Source of the DNA: Pholiota molesta
Lineage: Eukaryota > Basidiomycota > Agaricomycetes > Agaricales > Strophariaceae
Length of the DNA: 64,000 nt
Reading direction: 5' to 3'
Assembly (NCBI GenBank): GCA_014925825.1
Contig: JACGCK010000153.1
Coordinates: forward strand, 1 to 64,000
In this document: positions 41,067-51,095 of the stretch, piece by piece
How the letters are laid out: each line of letters opens with the position of its first letter
Numbering within the stretch: position 1 is the stretch's first letter
The notes under the pieces: generated by a model
Told to the model about the DNA's origin: nothing
The model's database searches: none
Seen by the model: the letters and a program-made list of their open reading frames with translations, nothing else
Position numbers and translations under genes: made by a program

Positions 41067-42339
41067 ATGGAAGAAGAACATTGCTTCGCCATCATAGGTG
41101 GTGCCAGTCCTGGCATCCAAAATATCGTGTAAGCATTCTTCAACGCGGAACTCCAACATCTCACCCACCCTCTCTCTAGTCCAAACGTCTCCCTCGGCCC
41201 CAAACGTCCAACATGGCCACTTGTCATTGAATGCACCACTCGCGAGCAAGCCCTACGGATCGTTGACATTCACAATGCAATCATGGGAGGGACAGCGTTT
41301 AGTTTGCCGGACGAACAGATGGCGCATTGGATATGGGAGAACGAGGCAATCCAACGGCTCAGCGCCCTCCCTATCTTCAAGGGCCCGTTCTATGTCCTCG
41401 TCTATTCCATAAAACATAAGAATGGTGCCGGGAAGATTCATGGGATCTTCCCTACATGGCAGTAAGTCGTTTTTATATGCAAGTATGCGCTCTAACACAT
41501 CATTTAGGGACATCGAAGTGGAACTGAATGGCGCTACCAAGCCTAAGTACAAACGCCGGGAGCACCTCATCGATGCTATCGTCTATTTCATCCTCCGGGG
41601 GAACGACTCTGCAGTTGCGCCTTACAATATGGCGCCAAAGCCCAACTATCAAGAGTCATGGGCGATCCAATCGCATAGTACGTTTCTTTTATCATGTTAT
41701 ATATCTCAATCTAATCTGCTTCTAGCCCTGATCACACCCAAATCAAAGTCAAACGGGAAGAAGGGCGTCACGAATACTCCAGCACCGACACCCATACAAG
41801 TCGGTACGAAGCCTAAGGCTAGATATCGCTCTCGATCTCCCCATGCCGGACCTTCAAACCAAGCATTGTTGTTATCGCCGTTTTCTCTGATGCTCTCGGA
41901 CTCTTCAGAGGAAAACGAACGGTTTTCGAATGCTTCCGACCTGTTCGATTATACGAACTCGCCATCGCCAACGACTGCTTCTGCTGACCCTCTTTTCAGA
42001 GCCTCCGTTCAAACAGGTTCCGTGGTCCCGCTGGCATCAGAGGTTCCAGTGGCCGGTTTTTTTTCATATTCACGAAACCTCGCTGGTATTGTTGGATATC
42101 GTATGTCTGAGCCCCCAACAGATAACTCCCGTGAACCTCTCCCAACTTTTACCAACCTCGCTACTGCATACCTAGTTGCTCATGGGTATCATTCTACGTC
42201 TTACTTTGTTGTACAGCAAGCGCTCAACCTTTATCCAAATGATGCCCCACAATTCACAACATATCTCCAGGAGCGCGGTATGTCGCAACTTGAGGCCGAA
42301 TGGCTCTGGTTTGTTTTGCATACAGTTGTCCCCACGTAA
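41067..42339 (+). CDS. Transposon-borne protein with RNase H1 N-terminal-like domain
   Basis: Start MEEEHCFAIIGGASPGIQN, introns 41129-41179 and 41462-41507 and one near 41680, all in phase. Residues from about 85 on read FYVLVYSIKHKNG, GKIHGIFPTWQDIEVELNGA, PKYKRREHLIDAIVYFIL. This is the pattern of the RNase H1 N-terminal (Cauli_VI-type) domain: aromatic start, G-x-x-x-GIF-x-TW, then Gly and a Lys/Arg-rich turn. In RNase H1 that domain grips RNA:DNA duplexes. No RNase H catalytic domain follows; the rest is Ser/Pro-rich with a folded-looking tail (AYLVAHGYHSTSYFVVQQAL). The stop TAA (42337-42339) lies inside the 7-bp target duplication of the nested palindrome, which therefore starts immediately after the gene. 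Function in transposition is unknown. Confidence 0.65.
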
Positions 42340-42341
42340 TA

Positions 42342-43524
42342 CACCTAAGGTTCCCACAGTAACCGGCTTATTAGCGGGTTAGATCAGTACACTACAAACC
42401 TACTAATAAGCAGCTAAAAGTCCGTTTTCCCTTACCCGTGAAGAATTCCTTCGTTAATTCTTGGACTTAGCTGCAAGACACCCTCGTCGGCCATTCCCAC
42501 ACCTCCGGCTATGTGCCACCATGCCTTTTTAGGCTCCCGGCGTCATTGCGGCATGGGCGCATTGCCTATTTAGGCTGCGCGCACCGCCGCCTGATACCTC
42601 CCGCCCTCCTGGATGATAGGATAGAGAATGGGCTCTAGCTCAGTCAGTTCCCCTCCGCTCCTTTCGATTTCTGGCATATGGATAGATATAGTATGTCTGA
42701 GCTTGTACCTAGTATTTTAAATGGTATATATTAGGATTTAACTGCCAAAAAAGCGGTTTCTCATAGAGCAGGAGGAGGAGCAGTGATGGGTATAGGTCTT
42801 AACCCTCTATGGGCATGTCTATTGAGAAAGGACAACATATATACTAATACATACTGTTATATGAGTGATTATGCGAAGCTATAGGCCTTAAATTAGTGAT
42901 GGAAGCAACCTTATGAGGAGATCTATAGGGAAAGTGAAATATGACATTGAAAAGATACTTTGCAATGCCCTTCTTGTCTATATAATTGTTGTATAGTATG
43001 TAGGATAGCTATGTTATTTTGGATATATAGCTAGAGAGCCATAGATAGAGTATATCACCTTCTATAAAGGCATCTAGCTGGGAACAAATGGGCATATATC
43101 TGAGTACCAAGGGGAAAAGGAAACCTAATCTCTTTGTATTATAGCTCTCCTAGATGATATTTACCCATTCCTTGCTCGATAATAGAGCTAGAAGGAGTGG
43201 AACATATAGATATGACCACCTAAGGGGCCTATGCATGTAGGTACATGCATCTATGGTCTAAAAAAATATTTCTGGAGGTATAACAGCGCTACGTGGTGCT
43301 ATACGATACACAGATCTATTTTGGAACGTTTAATCGGTACCCTACAGTGTTAAATGGATGGTAAAGCAGTGAAGGATGTCTGGCACGCATAAATAACGTA
43401 TTCTGCCTATAACATAGCGGGGAACCGTCTAAAATGACGATACTCTAGGGCATAATAGCCCTCATTAATACCTACAAAATGAGATACGCCGGAAGGAAAT
43501 CGGGCCATGGGTTGAGGTGCTATA
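42342..43524 (+). repeat. Palindrome left arm
   Basis: 1,183 bp, inverse complement of 43631-44814 (positions sum to 87156 in the outer part, 87155 after the one-base length difference). AT-rich, without coding potential. Confidence 0.95.
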
Positions 43525-43630
43525 ATGAATTAAGCTGATAAGACATCTTTTTAGAAAGATCCAAATATAGGCGCATAACTGTGGCTCAAGTGGCCGTGAT
43601 CTAATTCGATGTTCCAGCTATTAATTTCAC

Positions 43631-44814
43631 TATAGCACCTCAACCCATGGCCCGATTTCCTTCCGGCGTATCTCATTTTGTAGGTATTAATGAGGGCTAT
43701 TATGCCCTAGAGTATCGTCATTTTAGACGGTTCCCCCGCTATGTTATAGGCAGAATACGTTATTTATGCGTGCCAGACATCCTTCACTGCTTTACCATCC
43801 ATTTAACACTGTAGGGTACCGATTAAACGTTCCAAAATAGATCTGTGTATCGTATAGCACCACGTAGCGCTGTTATACCTCCAGAAATATTTTTTTAGAC
43901 CATAGATGCATGTACCTACATGCATAGGCCCCTTAGGTGGTCATATCTATATGTTCCACTCCTTCTAGCTCTATTATCGAGCAAGGAATGGGTAAATATC
44001 ATCTAGGAGAGCTATAATACAAAGAGATTAGGTTTCCTTTTCCCCTTGGTACTCAGATATATGCCCATTTGTTCCCAGCTAGATGCCTTTATAGAAGGTG
44101 ATATACTCTATCTATGGCTCTCTAGCTATATATCCAAAATAACATAGCTATCCTACATACTATACAACAATTATATAGACAAGAAGGGCATTGCAAAGTA
44201 TCTTTTCAATGTCATATTTCACTTTCCCTATAGATCTCCTCATAAGGTTGCTTCCATCACTAATTTAAGGCCTATAGCTTCGCATAATCACTCATATAAC
44301 AGTATGTATTAGTATATATGTTGTCCTTTCTCAATAGACATGCCCATAGAGGGTTAAGACCTATACCCATCACTGCTCCTCCTCCTGCTCTATGAGAAAC
44401 CGCTTTTTTGGCAGTTAAATCCTAATATATACCATTTAAAATACTAGGTACAAGCTCAGACATACTATATCTATCCATATGCCAGAAATCGAAAGGAGCG
44501 GAGGGGAACTGACTGAGCTAGAGCCCATTCTCTATCCTATCATCCAGGAGGGCGGGAGGTATCAGGCGGCGGTGCGCGCAGCCTAAATAGGCAATGCGCC
44601 CATGCCGCAATGACGCCGGGAGCCTAAAAAGGCATGGTGGCACATAGCCGGAGGTGTGGGAATGGCCGACGAGGGTGTCTTGCAGCTAAGTCCAAGAATT
44701 AACGAAGGAATTCTTCACGGGTAAGGGAAAACGGACTTTTAGCTGCTTATTAGTAGGTTTGTAGTGTACTGATCTAACCCGCTAATAAGCTGGTTACTGT
44801 GGGAACCTTAGGTG
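43631..44814 (-). repeat. Palindrome right arm
   Basis: 1,184 bp partner of the left arm, more than 99% identical by eye. Confidence 0.95.
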
Positions 44815-44905
44815 CGTAATAACTTTGTTTGTATTTTCCCCCCGCCGCCCTGAATAAATTGTTGACCGCCCGTTGCCCGTTTATTTTCTCCCTACTCTGC
44901 ATGAC

Positions 44906-46581
44906 ATGACACTCGACAGAAAAAACACTCCAATTCTCCACCGGCTACTCAGCACACAGAGAAAATACGTGACTGCTAAGGTGCGCAAGGTGCACCGCAG
45001 GATCAAGAAGGTGGTGTCGAAGCGTGTCTTAACACCTGTGGAAAAAGCTTTGCGCACTGAACGCCGTCGGAAAGCTCGTGAGTCACTCAAGACTGATCTC
45101 CAGGCTTGTCGCGAGCTTGTAACGGCTGAGGCTGTAAAGCTTCGGGAGAAGCATGGCGGCCACTCTGTTGAATTCTACCGCAAGGCTATTTTACAAGAAG
45201 GCCGCCTCAAGCAAGGTCGCAAGGTTAGTCCGTGGAATGGCTGGGTGTATCTTGAAGGTATCCGTCTAAACGACGGTGAGTATTTTTTAGAATTCATGTT
45301 CTTACTCTATGCTCATGTATACTTAGGTGCCGAGGATGGTAAGCGCTTGAAAGCACACGAAATTACGAAGATAGCAAAAGAATCATGGGATAAAATGTCC
45401 CCGACGAACGACTTGCTGCCGCTGCTCCTGGCGTTGCAAAAATCATCGAGGAGCGAGAGGCGAAGACTCTTGGAGTTCGTAATGCGCCTCTTTCTGCTTA
45501 TCACGACACTCGACGAACACTGGAGTTGCTGGATCATGAGGTACGTGTATGATGTGAATTCTTAAAAGCTAGATGCTGACTATTTGTTACTTAGATCAGG
45601 GCGCTTCATGCACGCACCTCAACGGAGGTCCTGCTAGTTGCTGTCCGCAAGTCCAATGATCATTACAATGCACCCGCAGTTCTTGTCACCAGCCAACGGG
45701 TGCTGGATTTCTTCGACATATCCGTTAAGGAAAATCTGCCCGATTTCGCGCTCAAATTCGAAGCCTTTAGTTTGTCGGGGGTACAAGGTAGATTCTATTC
45801 TTCTATATATTCCTATAGGTCATTAACCATCATCTTTTAGGTGTTGTAGGGAATTATGTGCAGACTACTCTACAGTTGAAATCACAGTTGGCATCTGTAA
45901 TTCTTGAGAAACTCCGTACGAATTTTTACCATACCTACGTTTCTACCTCAGTGCTCACTGACATTGGACTCAGGCACCGTCGCGGGCATGCCTGTCCCCC
46001 GAATGTACTATTCTGGGTTCGACACGGCAATCACGGCTAAGTATGCCGTCATCCTTGAGTGTTGGCCATTGGAGAAATTCTGCTCACCTAGTGACATCGC
46101 CTCTCGGAATGAACTGAATGTTCTCTTGACCGCTTTTCAGTCGGGTGCAACTCGTTTCCGGAAGCTTTCGTCCATGGAGTTTGAGCTTTGGACAACACGG
46201 CGTCTTGCAGACACCACTCAGACATCGGCTACACAACAAAATTCTGATGCCACTGGTACCACCGACGCCACTGGGAATATGGACACCAACGCCACTGAGA
46301 ATGTGAACGCCACTACGAACGCTGCGCACCCACAGCCTTCCCCATTTGCGCCGCATATGTCTGCTTCCAGCAACGGCAATGACGAGAACACTCCGCCGCC
46401 GCAATCCACCACTCCTCTCATCCCTGCCAAGCGCAAGGCTACTGGTGCCCCACTTCAGATCATTACCTACAACTCCGGGGTTACAACTGCTGATGGAACT
46501 AACTTGGGCGTTGTCAAGAAACCGCGGAAGCCACGCAAAGACAAGGGGCAGCCAAGGGGGCCAAGGGCGAAGAAGGCCTAG
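44906..46581 (+). CDS. KDZ-associated accessory protein, one frame break
   Basis: Starts MTLDRKNTPILHRLLS. A strongly basic N-terminus follows (VRKVHRRIKKVVSKR, then KALRTERRRKARES). Next comes a segment resembling an HMG-box-like fold or its degenerate relative: WNGWVYLEGIRLND, KRLKAHEITKIAKESWDKM. Beyond it are LLDHEIRALHARTSTEVLLVA and FFDISVKENLPDFALKFEAF, then MYYSGFDTAITAKYAVILECWP and a Thr/Asn-rich linker. It ends in a basic KPRKPRKDKGQPRGPRAKKA tail, probably nuclear and DNA-binding. At 45399-45402 (four C) the frame breaks: DKMSP must join DERLAAAAPG in the +1 frame, which one more C would do. The intron ending at 45972 restores phase before TVAGMPVPRMYY. I recognise this only as a protein type that travels with KDZ transposases in mushrooms; its role is unknown. 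Confidence 0.6.
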
Positions 46582-46989
46582 ACATTGACCAACTTATGTT
46601 ACATAGAATATCAAGTCAATTAATTCATCTATTGCGAAAGAGCTACGGAATTGAACTTGAACAGAGCAACAACTTGACGAAGACATGGATAAGTGGCCAA
46701 GGTGGCAAGATAAATAGTGAAGAATGACAACACAGACAGTGACAGAGAACACGTAGCAATACAAATTACCGGAGAAATGATGCAATAGAGGTAGAGAATA
46801 TGAGGATTAAAAAAATCGTGTATGAAAAGCGGGAAGATTGGGACACCAACATAACATCAGCGAGGGACGCGGAGTCCGTGTCCAGGACAAAGGCGCGGCG
46901 CCGACGTCCTGCTGAGAACATATCACCTGCATGATACCAGTTGCTAAGGCTGCAAGCGAGGCCTGAGTGGCGAGAAGTCTGTTGGGCAT
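46582..46989. other. Spacer between accessory gene and right subterminal repeats
   Basis: Contains the 3' flank of the accessory gene. No further gene was recognised. Confidence 0.4.
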
Positions 46990-47620
46990 TGTGAGACCCT
47001 GAGCAATGGGGGGGAGAGTGGGAGGTACCTATTGATAAGTTAACCGAAGGGAAAGTTGCGGAAACACGGTTTTCGAGGGGAAGATCGGGAGCTCGATGTA
47101 ACGTCAGCGCAACGTAACCTCAGCGAGCCACTCGGACTCCGTGTCCAGGACAAGCAAGGCCCCGGCAGCGAGAAGTCTGTTGGGCGTTGTGAGACCCTGA
47201 GCCACGGGGCATGAGAGAGTGGGAAATACCTTTTCATAAGTTAACCAAAGGGAAAGGTATGGAAACGCCGTTTCAAAGGGGTGATGGGAAGCACAGTCGG
47301 CGAAAATACACCGTGGGCGGAGTCGGCAGACAAGCGAAGGTACGTAGTACGTATTCTGTTGCCCGTTGTCAGACCTGAGAAACGGGGAAGGGGGAGAGTT
47401 ATGCGTACCTATTGATAAGTTAACCGAAGGGAAGGGTTTCGGCGCATTGGAAACACCGCTTTCAAGGGGTGGTGGGAAGGAGAGCTGGCACCGAGGGGCA
47501 GAAGCAGATGTGGGGATTGAAGGGGTCCGTTTCCTGTTGCTCGTTGTCAGACACTGAGGACCGGGGAAGGGGGAGAGTAGGACATACCAATAGGGTGCAT
47601 TAATAAGTTACGCAGGGGGT
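46990..47620 (-). repeat. Subterminal repeats, right side
   Basis: Four inverted units with cores complementary to those on the left (GATAAGTTAACCGAAGGGAA and variants) near 47035, 47235, 47415 and 47605. The two innermost units carry a shared extra segment, GCGAGAAGTCTGTTGGGC, at 46972 and 47169, not seen on the left. So the inner arrays evolved separately at the two ends. Confidence 0.7.
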
Positions 47621-48648
47621 AAAGAGAAGCATGTGAGCGCGTTGGGGTGAGGCTGCACGAACACCACGGTGTAGGGATGTTGTTGTCAAAGAGCGGACGG
47701 CGTTGGCAGTGAGGAGGGAACCGCTTGGAAGGCGGGGAGGAGGAGAAGGGCCTACGGAGGCAGACGATGGACCAGCATGGGGACGGGGGCAGAAGTAAGG
47801 GTGGGAAAACGTCTGTGACAGCGAGGACCTCACCTTATAACGTCCTCGGAGCTTTAGAAACAAACAAGGATCAAGTTGATCAACCTACCATAATGGGAAC
47901 GCCTGGCAACAGGATGACAGCGCGCGCTGTCAAGTGCCTGGGAAATCAACACTCCTAATAATAGCAGCGCTGAAAAGTTCAACATGCACGTGGCCTGGGG
48001 CCACGTCAGCGTAGCGTGCGCGCGCGCAAACGCGCGCATCGAGCAACACATTGGCCAGCGTCTAAGCGCAGGCGAGCGGCGCTCAGACTCGCGGCGCTAG
48101 TAACCATGAGTATGCTTATTATATGGCGCTCTTCAGCGTATGCATTATAACTGCCTGAAAGCGAGCGCGCTCTGTGCATTTCAAAGTATACACAATAGCG
48201 CCCCAATGCGGGGCGCACTGCCTTTGAACTCATCGCGCTATAATCTACATGATATAATGCACATAAGCGCCAAAAAAGCGCCCAGCAGCGGGGCAAATTG
48301 CTGCTAAAGCGCTCACCACCCTACCCCGAGGGCGGGAAAGGCAGGCGGGATGGCGCGGGAAAGGGCGCACGGCCTCACTGGCGCTAGCCGAGGGAAATGA
48401 TGCGGAGGGATCCCACGGGAGGGGACGTTATCATATCAATGATGGGAGATGGGATATCTTATCATATCAGCAAAGGGAGGGATCATTATCTCATCTAATT
48501 AACTTGGGTAATATCTTAGAGGGAGCCAGGAATTAGTTGACTATTACTGGGAGTGAGTGGGAATCATGGTTTCCAGGCTAACTGATCTCGGGGATCCCCC
48601 CCCCGATTAACCGGTCTAATTTGACAGTGTTTACGTGATGTCGAGGTG
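47253..48648 (-). repeat. KDZ right terminal inverted repeat (~1.4 kb)
   Basis: Inverse partner of 35499-36893. Outermost bases complement CACCTCGACATC. The homopolymer at 48596-48604 is C9. Confidence 0.92.
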
Positions 48649-50360
48649 GCTTGAGTGTTGGTTTCACGTCGGTCCTCCAGACTAAGGAGTTGGGATTGCA
48701 AGGCACCTATTCTGCGCATCGGCAAAGCCTCGCTGCACGCCGCACGGTGATGTTTGAACTCCAATCCGATAATAGATGAGACTAGATCTGATTAGGACTC
48801 TAGGAGTAGCAACATGGATACAGGGTGGCATGAGAATTACGGGCATTAGATGCCGCTTGTGTCTGTCGAGGGTCAGCGCTCAGCGCTCGGCCTTGAAGCT
48901 TGAAGCTTGAAAGAGCTTAGCCTTTAGTCTACCAGAGAACTTACAGACAGTTGTCGAGCAAATGCATAATAGTTGGGGTAGCGGGCGTCTCTTTAAATAA
49001 ATCGGCTTCATATTAAGTATGGATAATGCAATCTCGGGCGCTGTCATCTACGTCCACTAAATAAATATTATCAGCTTTCGACTGAATCATACAAAGAGGC
49101 TTTCCATTGAAATCTTCTAGCACTTAAATATTCATGGCTAACCGAGCCCACACGTTCCATGGCAGCCAGAAACCTTACCATTATTGTGTCCAGCACCGCA
49201 GCCGCTCATACTACTTCCTCCCCGCACCCCTCAAGCTGCATCGTATACATTAGCTCAACCAGCCTTCCATCCCCAAGCACTTCCCCCGGTCCAGGACATC
49301 AGGACCACCACCACATTCGCCACATCCTCCGTGGCCACGAATGCGACTCGGACTTCGAGCACCATCGCCGACAACAGTACCGTCTCCCCCGCGCCCACTG
49401 CAAACGGCACGGTACCAATCTTCACCGGCGTTTTTATCGTCGCGCAGAACGCGACCGCATTGACAGCGCAATGGAATCTGGATGTCGTTGCCCACCTTCG
49501 AGTCTGATTTGTTCCGGCGCTTATTTAGATTTGGGCGCCGCCTGCTATTATTAGAACAACTACGTTCAGCGCTGGTCAAGTATCGAGACGGTGATTTGAG
49601 GTCTCTGCTAAGCAAGTCTTGAAAGCCTTTCGTATCATGGATGCTGATCCTCTAGTAGATGCAGAAGACGTTGTTTTTAACCAAGTAGACACTGGGTAAA
49701 AAGGTTTTCGACTGGATAAAAAGGTTCTCCCGAGTCGATGGATTAGGAAAGTTCTTCTCGCTCGGACCGTTATTGCAGATCATGGAAGAGTGTTCCAGAG
49801 ACTCATTCTCATAGATCCCGCTCGAGTAGTGTGCCGTTCAGTTGTGTAGATCCGACGTCTCTCAGCTTAACGACGAAATACAACGCAACATGCTCCTTTA
49901 CGGGCATTAATTGCCGCCTCCAGAGAACTACGCTGAACTACGCCATAGTTGTGCGTTTTGAGAATCCGATTTGCGTTTATACAAGACTCATTTCCTGAAG
50001 TAGTAGTGCCGTTGGATTTTGCATTGCTTTCAAGAGAGCTCGCCATTCATTGCATATTGAACGTAGAATATTTGAATACTTATACAATGAAGCCTCTTGA
50101 CGGTGAAAGTTGGCCGTAATGGACGATAATCACCAGGTAATCATCCAAAAAGATGCCTCAAACTTGAGCTTGGCAGATAAATTGGTTCTTTTCGGAGAAG
50201 TGGGCATCGAAACATCAGCGCTTCAGTTTCATCTTCTGCGTACAGATCACCTAGAGTATAAGAAAGTATAAGAAGCAACCAAGCCATCTTTGTCTCCCAG
50301 TCTTATTCCCAATCCTTCCTAGAACCGTCTCTCAAAGTCACTCTTTTGAATCCCTTCGCT
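48649..50360. other. Right flank of the transposon, no confident gene
   Basis: Contains Thr/Ser-rich short ORFs at 49159-49554 that could be a remnant of a secreted low-complexity protein, but no signal peptide or family motif supports this. GCGCTCAGCGCTC and the direct repeat GAAGCTT occur near 48878-48910. The promoter of the following wall protein lies before 50361. Confidence 0.4.
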
Positions 50361-51095
50361 ATGAGATATTCTTTATCATCGATCTTAGTCGCTGCAGTTC
50401 TGGTTATCTGCCATGTGAACGCATTGTGAGTGGTTGATAAAAATTCGGACCTGTTGCATTGACTAAACACATCCCAGGACGATCACCTCTGCTACTACTA
50501 GTCCGACGTCTGCGCATGCGACTACGACTGCCAGTTGCATCGTCTTAGCCCCAGGGGCCACCGGAACTGGAAACATCTGCCAGTCCTCCGCCACTACCAG
50601 CCCTACCTCTGTAGCAACATCCAGTACCGGCGTCAGCGTCAGCACCACCCGCACCACCTCACCAACCACCACATCCAGAACCACGCATGTATCTAGTACC
50701 GCTTCCGCCACCACCACCAAACCTACCGGTTGTATCACCCTCCCCGCAGGCGCCGTAGGCACGGGCAATATTTGCTCCACGTCGACGGCAACTAGTACTT
50801 CGTCGCGCACGACGACGGTGACTAGCAGCACCAGCACCAGCAGCACCCGGTCTACCTTAACTATTTCCCTCAGCTCTACCACCACCCCGCTACTGTTATT
50901 GCTCCCCTTATTACAGGGTTGACCACTACGCCGATAGCGCCGTTGTTGGCACAAACGACTGCCTCTACTACGGGCGATGGGACAGGGAATACATCGGACA
51001 ACTCAGCCAATGTGTCCAGTGCTTTAGCAGCGAAGGGGGGGATAAGCGCCGTGCTTTTGGTCGTTGCTACTAGTCTCGCCGCTCTGGTCTTCTAA
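50361..51095 (+). CDS. Ser/Thr-rich secreted wall protein with GPI-like C-terminus
   Basis: Starts MRYSLSSILVAAVLVICHVNA, a clear signal peptide, then a 52-bp intron and TITSATTSPTSA. The mature part is over half Ser, Thr and Pro. It carries two copies of a cysteine module: SCIVLAPGATGTGNICQS and GCITLPAGAVGTGNICST, each with two cysteines 14-15 residues apart. The end is ANVSSALAAKGGISAVLLVVATSLAALVF, that is small residues then a hydrophobic tail, typical of GPI attachment; the stop is at 51093-51095. The frame shifts at a C4 run (50885-50888) between LSSTTTP and ATVIAPLITG; one more C would join them. The protein is expected to be heavily O-mannosylated at the cell surface. I do not recognise a named family. 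Confidence 0.6.

Larger units (their letters stand above)
42335..44821. mobile_element. Nested 2,473-bp palindromic (foldback) element with 7-bp target duplication
   Basis: The element itself is 42342-44814. Left arm 42342-43524, right arm 43631-44814, loop of 106 bp between. Both ends read CACCTAAGGTTCCCACAG inwards. The only arm differences I saw are one substitution close to the ends (CCGG against CCAG) and one G4/G5 length difference near 43421. CGTAATA is repeated directly at 42335-42341 and 44815-44821, a clean target-site duplication. No ORF of note lies inside. It resembles an oversized MITE or foldback element. Its source transposase is not identified. Confidence 0.95.
35499..48648. 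mobile_element. KDZ-superfamily DNA transposon, 13.15 kb
   Basis: Bounded by inverted copies that start CACCTCGACATCACGTAAAC at 35499 and end with the complement at 48648. Coordinates x and 84146-x match for more than 1.39 kb from each end. Between them are three plus-strand genes: a transposase of the Kyakuja-Dileera-Zisupton class, a protein with an RNase H1 N-terminal-like domain, and a KDZ-associated accessory protein. The high identity of the terminal repeats points to a recent insertion. I could not find a target-site duplication: the left flank reads GAGGAAAA and the right flank GCTTGAGT. A second, palindromic element of 2,473 bp is nested at 42342-44814, so the KDZ element was about 10.7 kb before that insertion. 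Confidence 0.9.

Noticed and set aside
35499..48648. A TET/JBP-type dioxygenase, since such genes are known passengers of KDZ elements in mushrooms
   Set aside because: None of the three genes shows the expected HxD and distal His pattern or other TET/JBP features.
49159..49554. Ser/Thr/Pro-rich ORFs that resemble a secreted mucin-like protein
   Set aside because: No signal peptide or membrane anchor, and two frames would have to be joined without splice sites.
50463..50954. Val-rich 163-codon minus-strand ORF
   Set aside because: It is the antisense shadow of the Ser/Thr-rich wall protein; Thr/Ser codons read backwards give Val-rich sequence.
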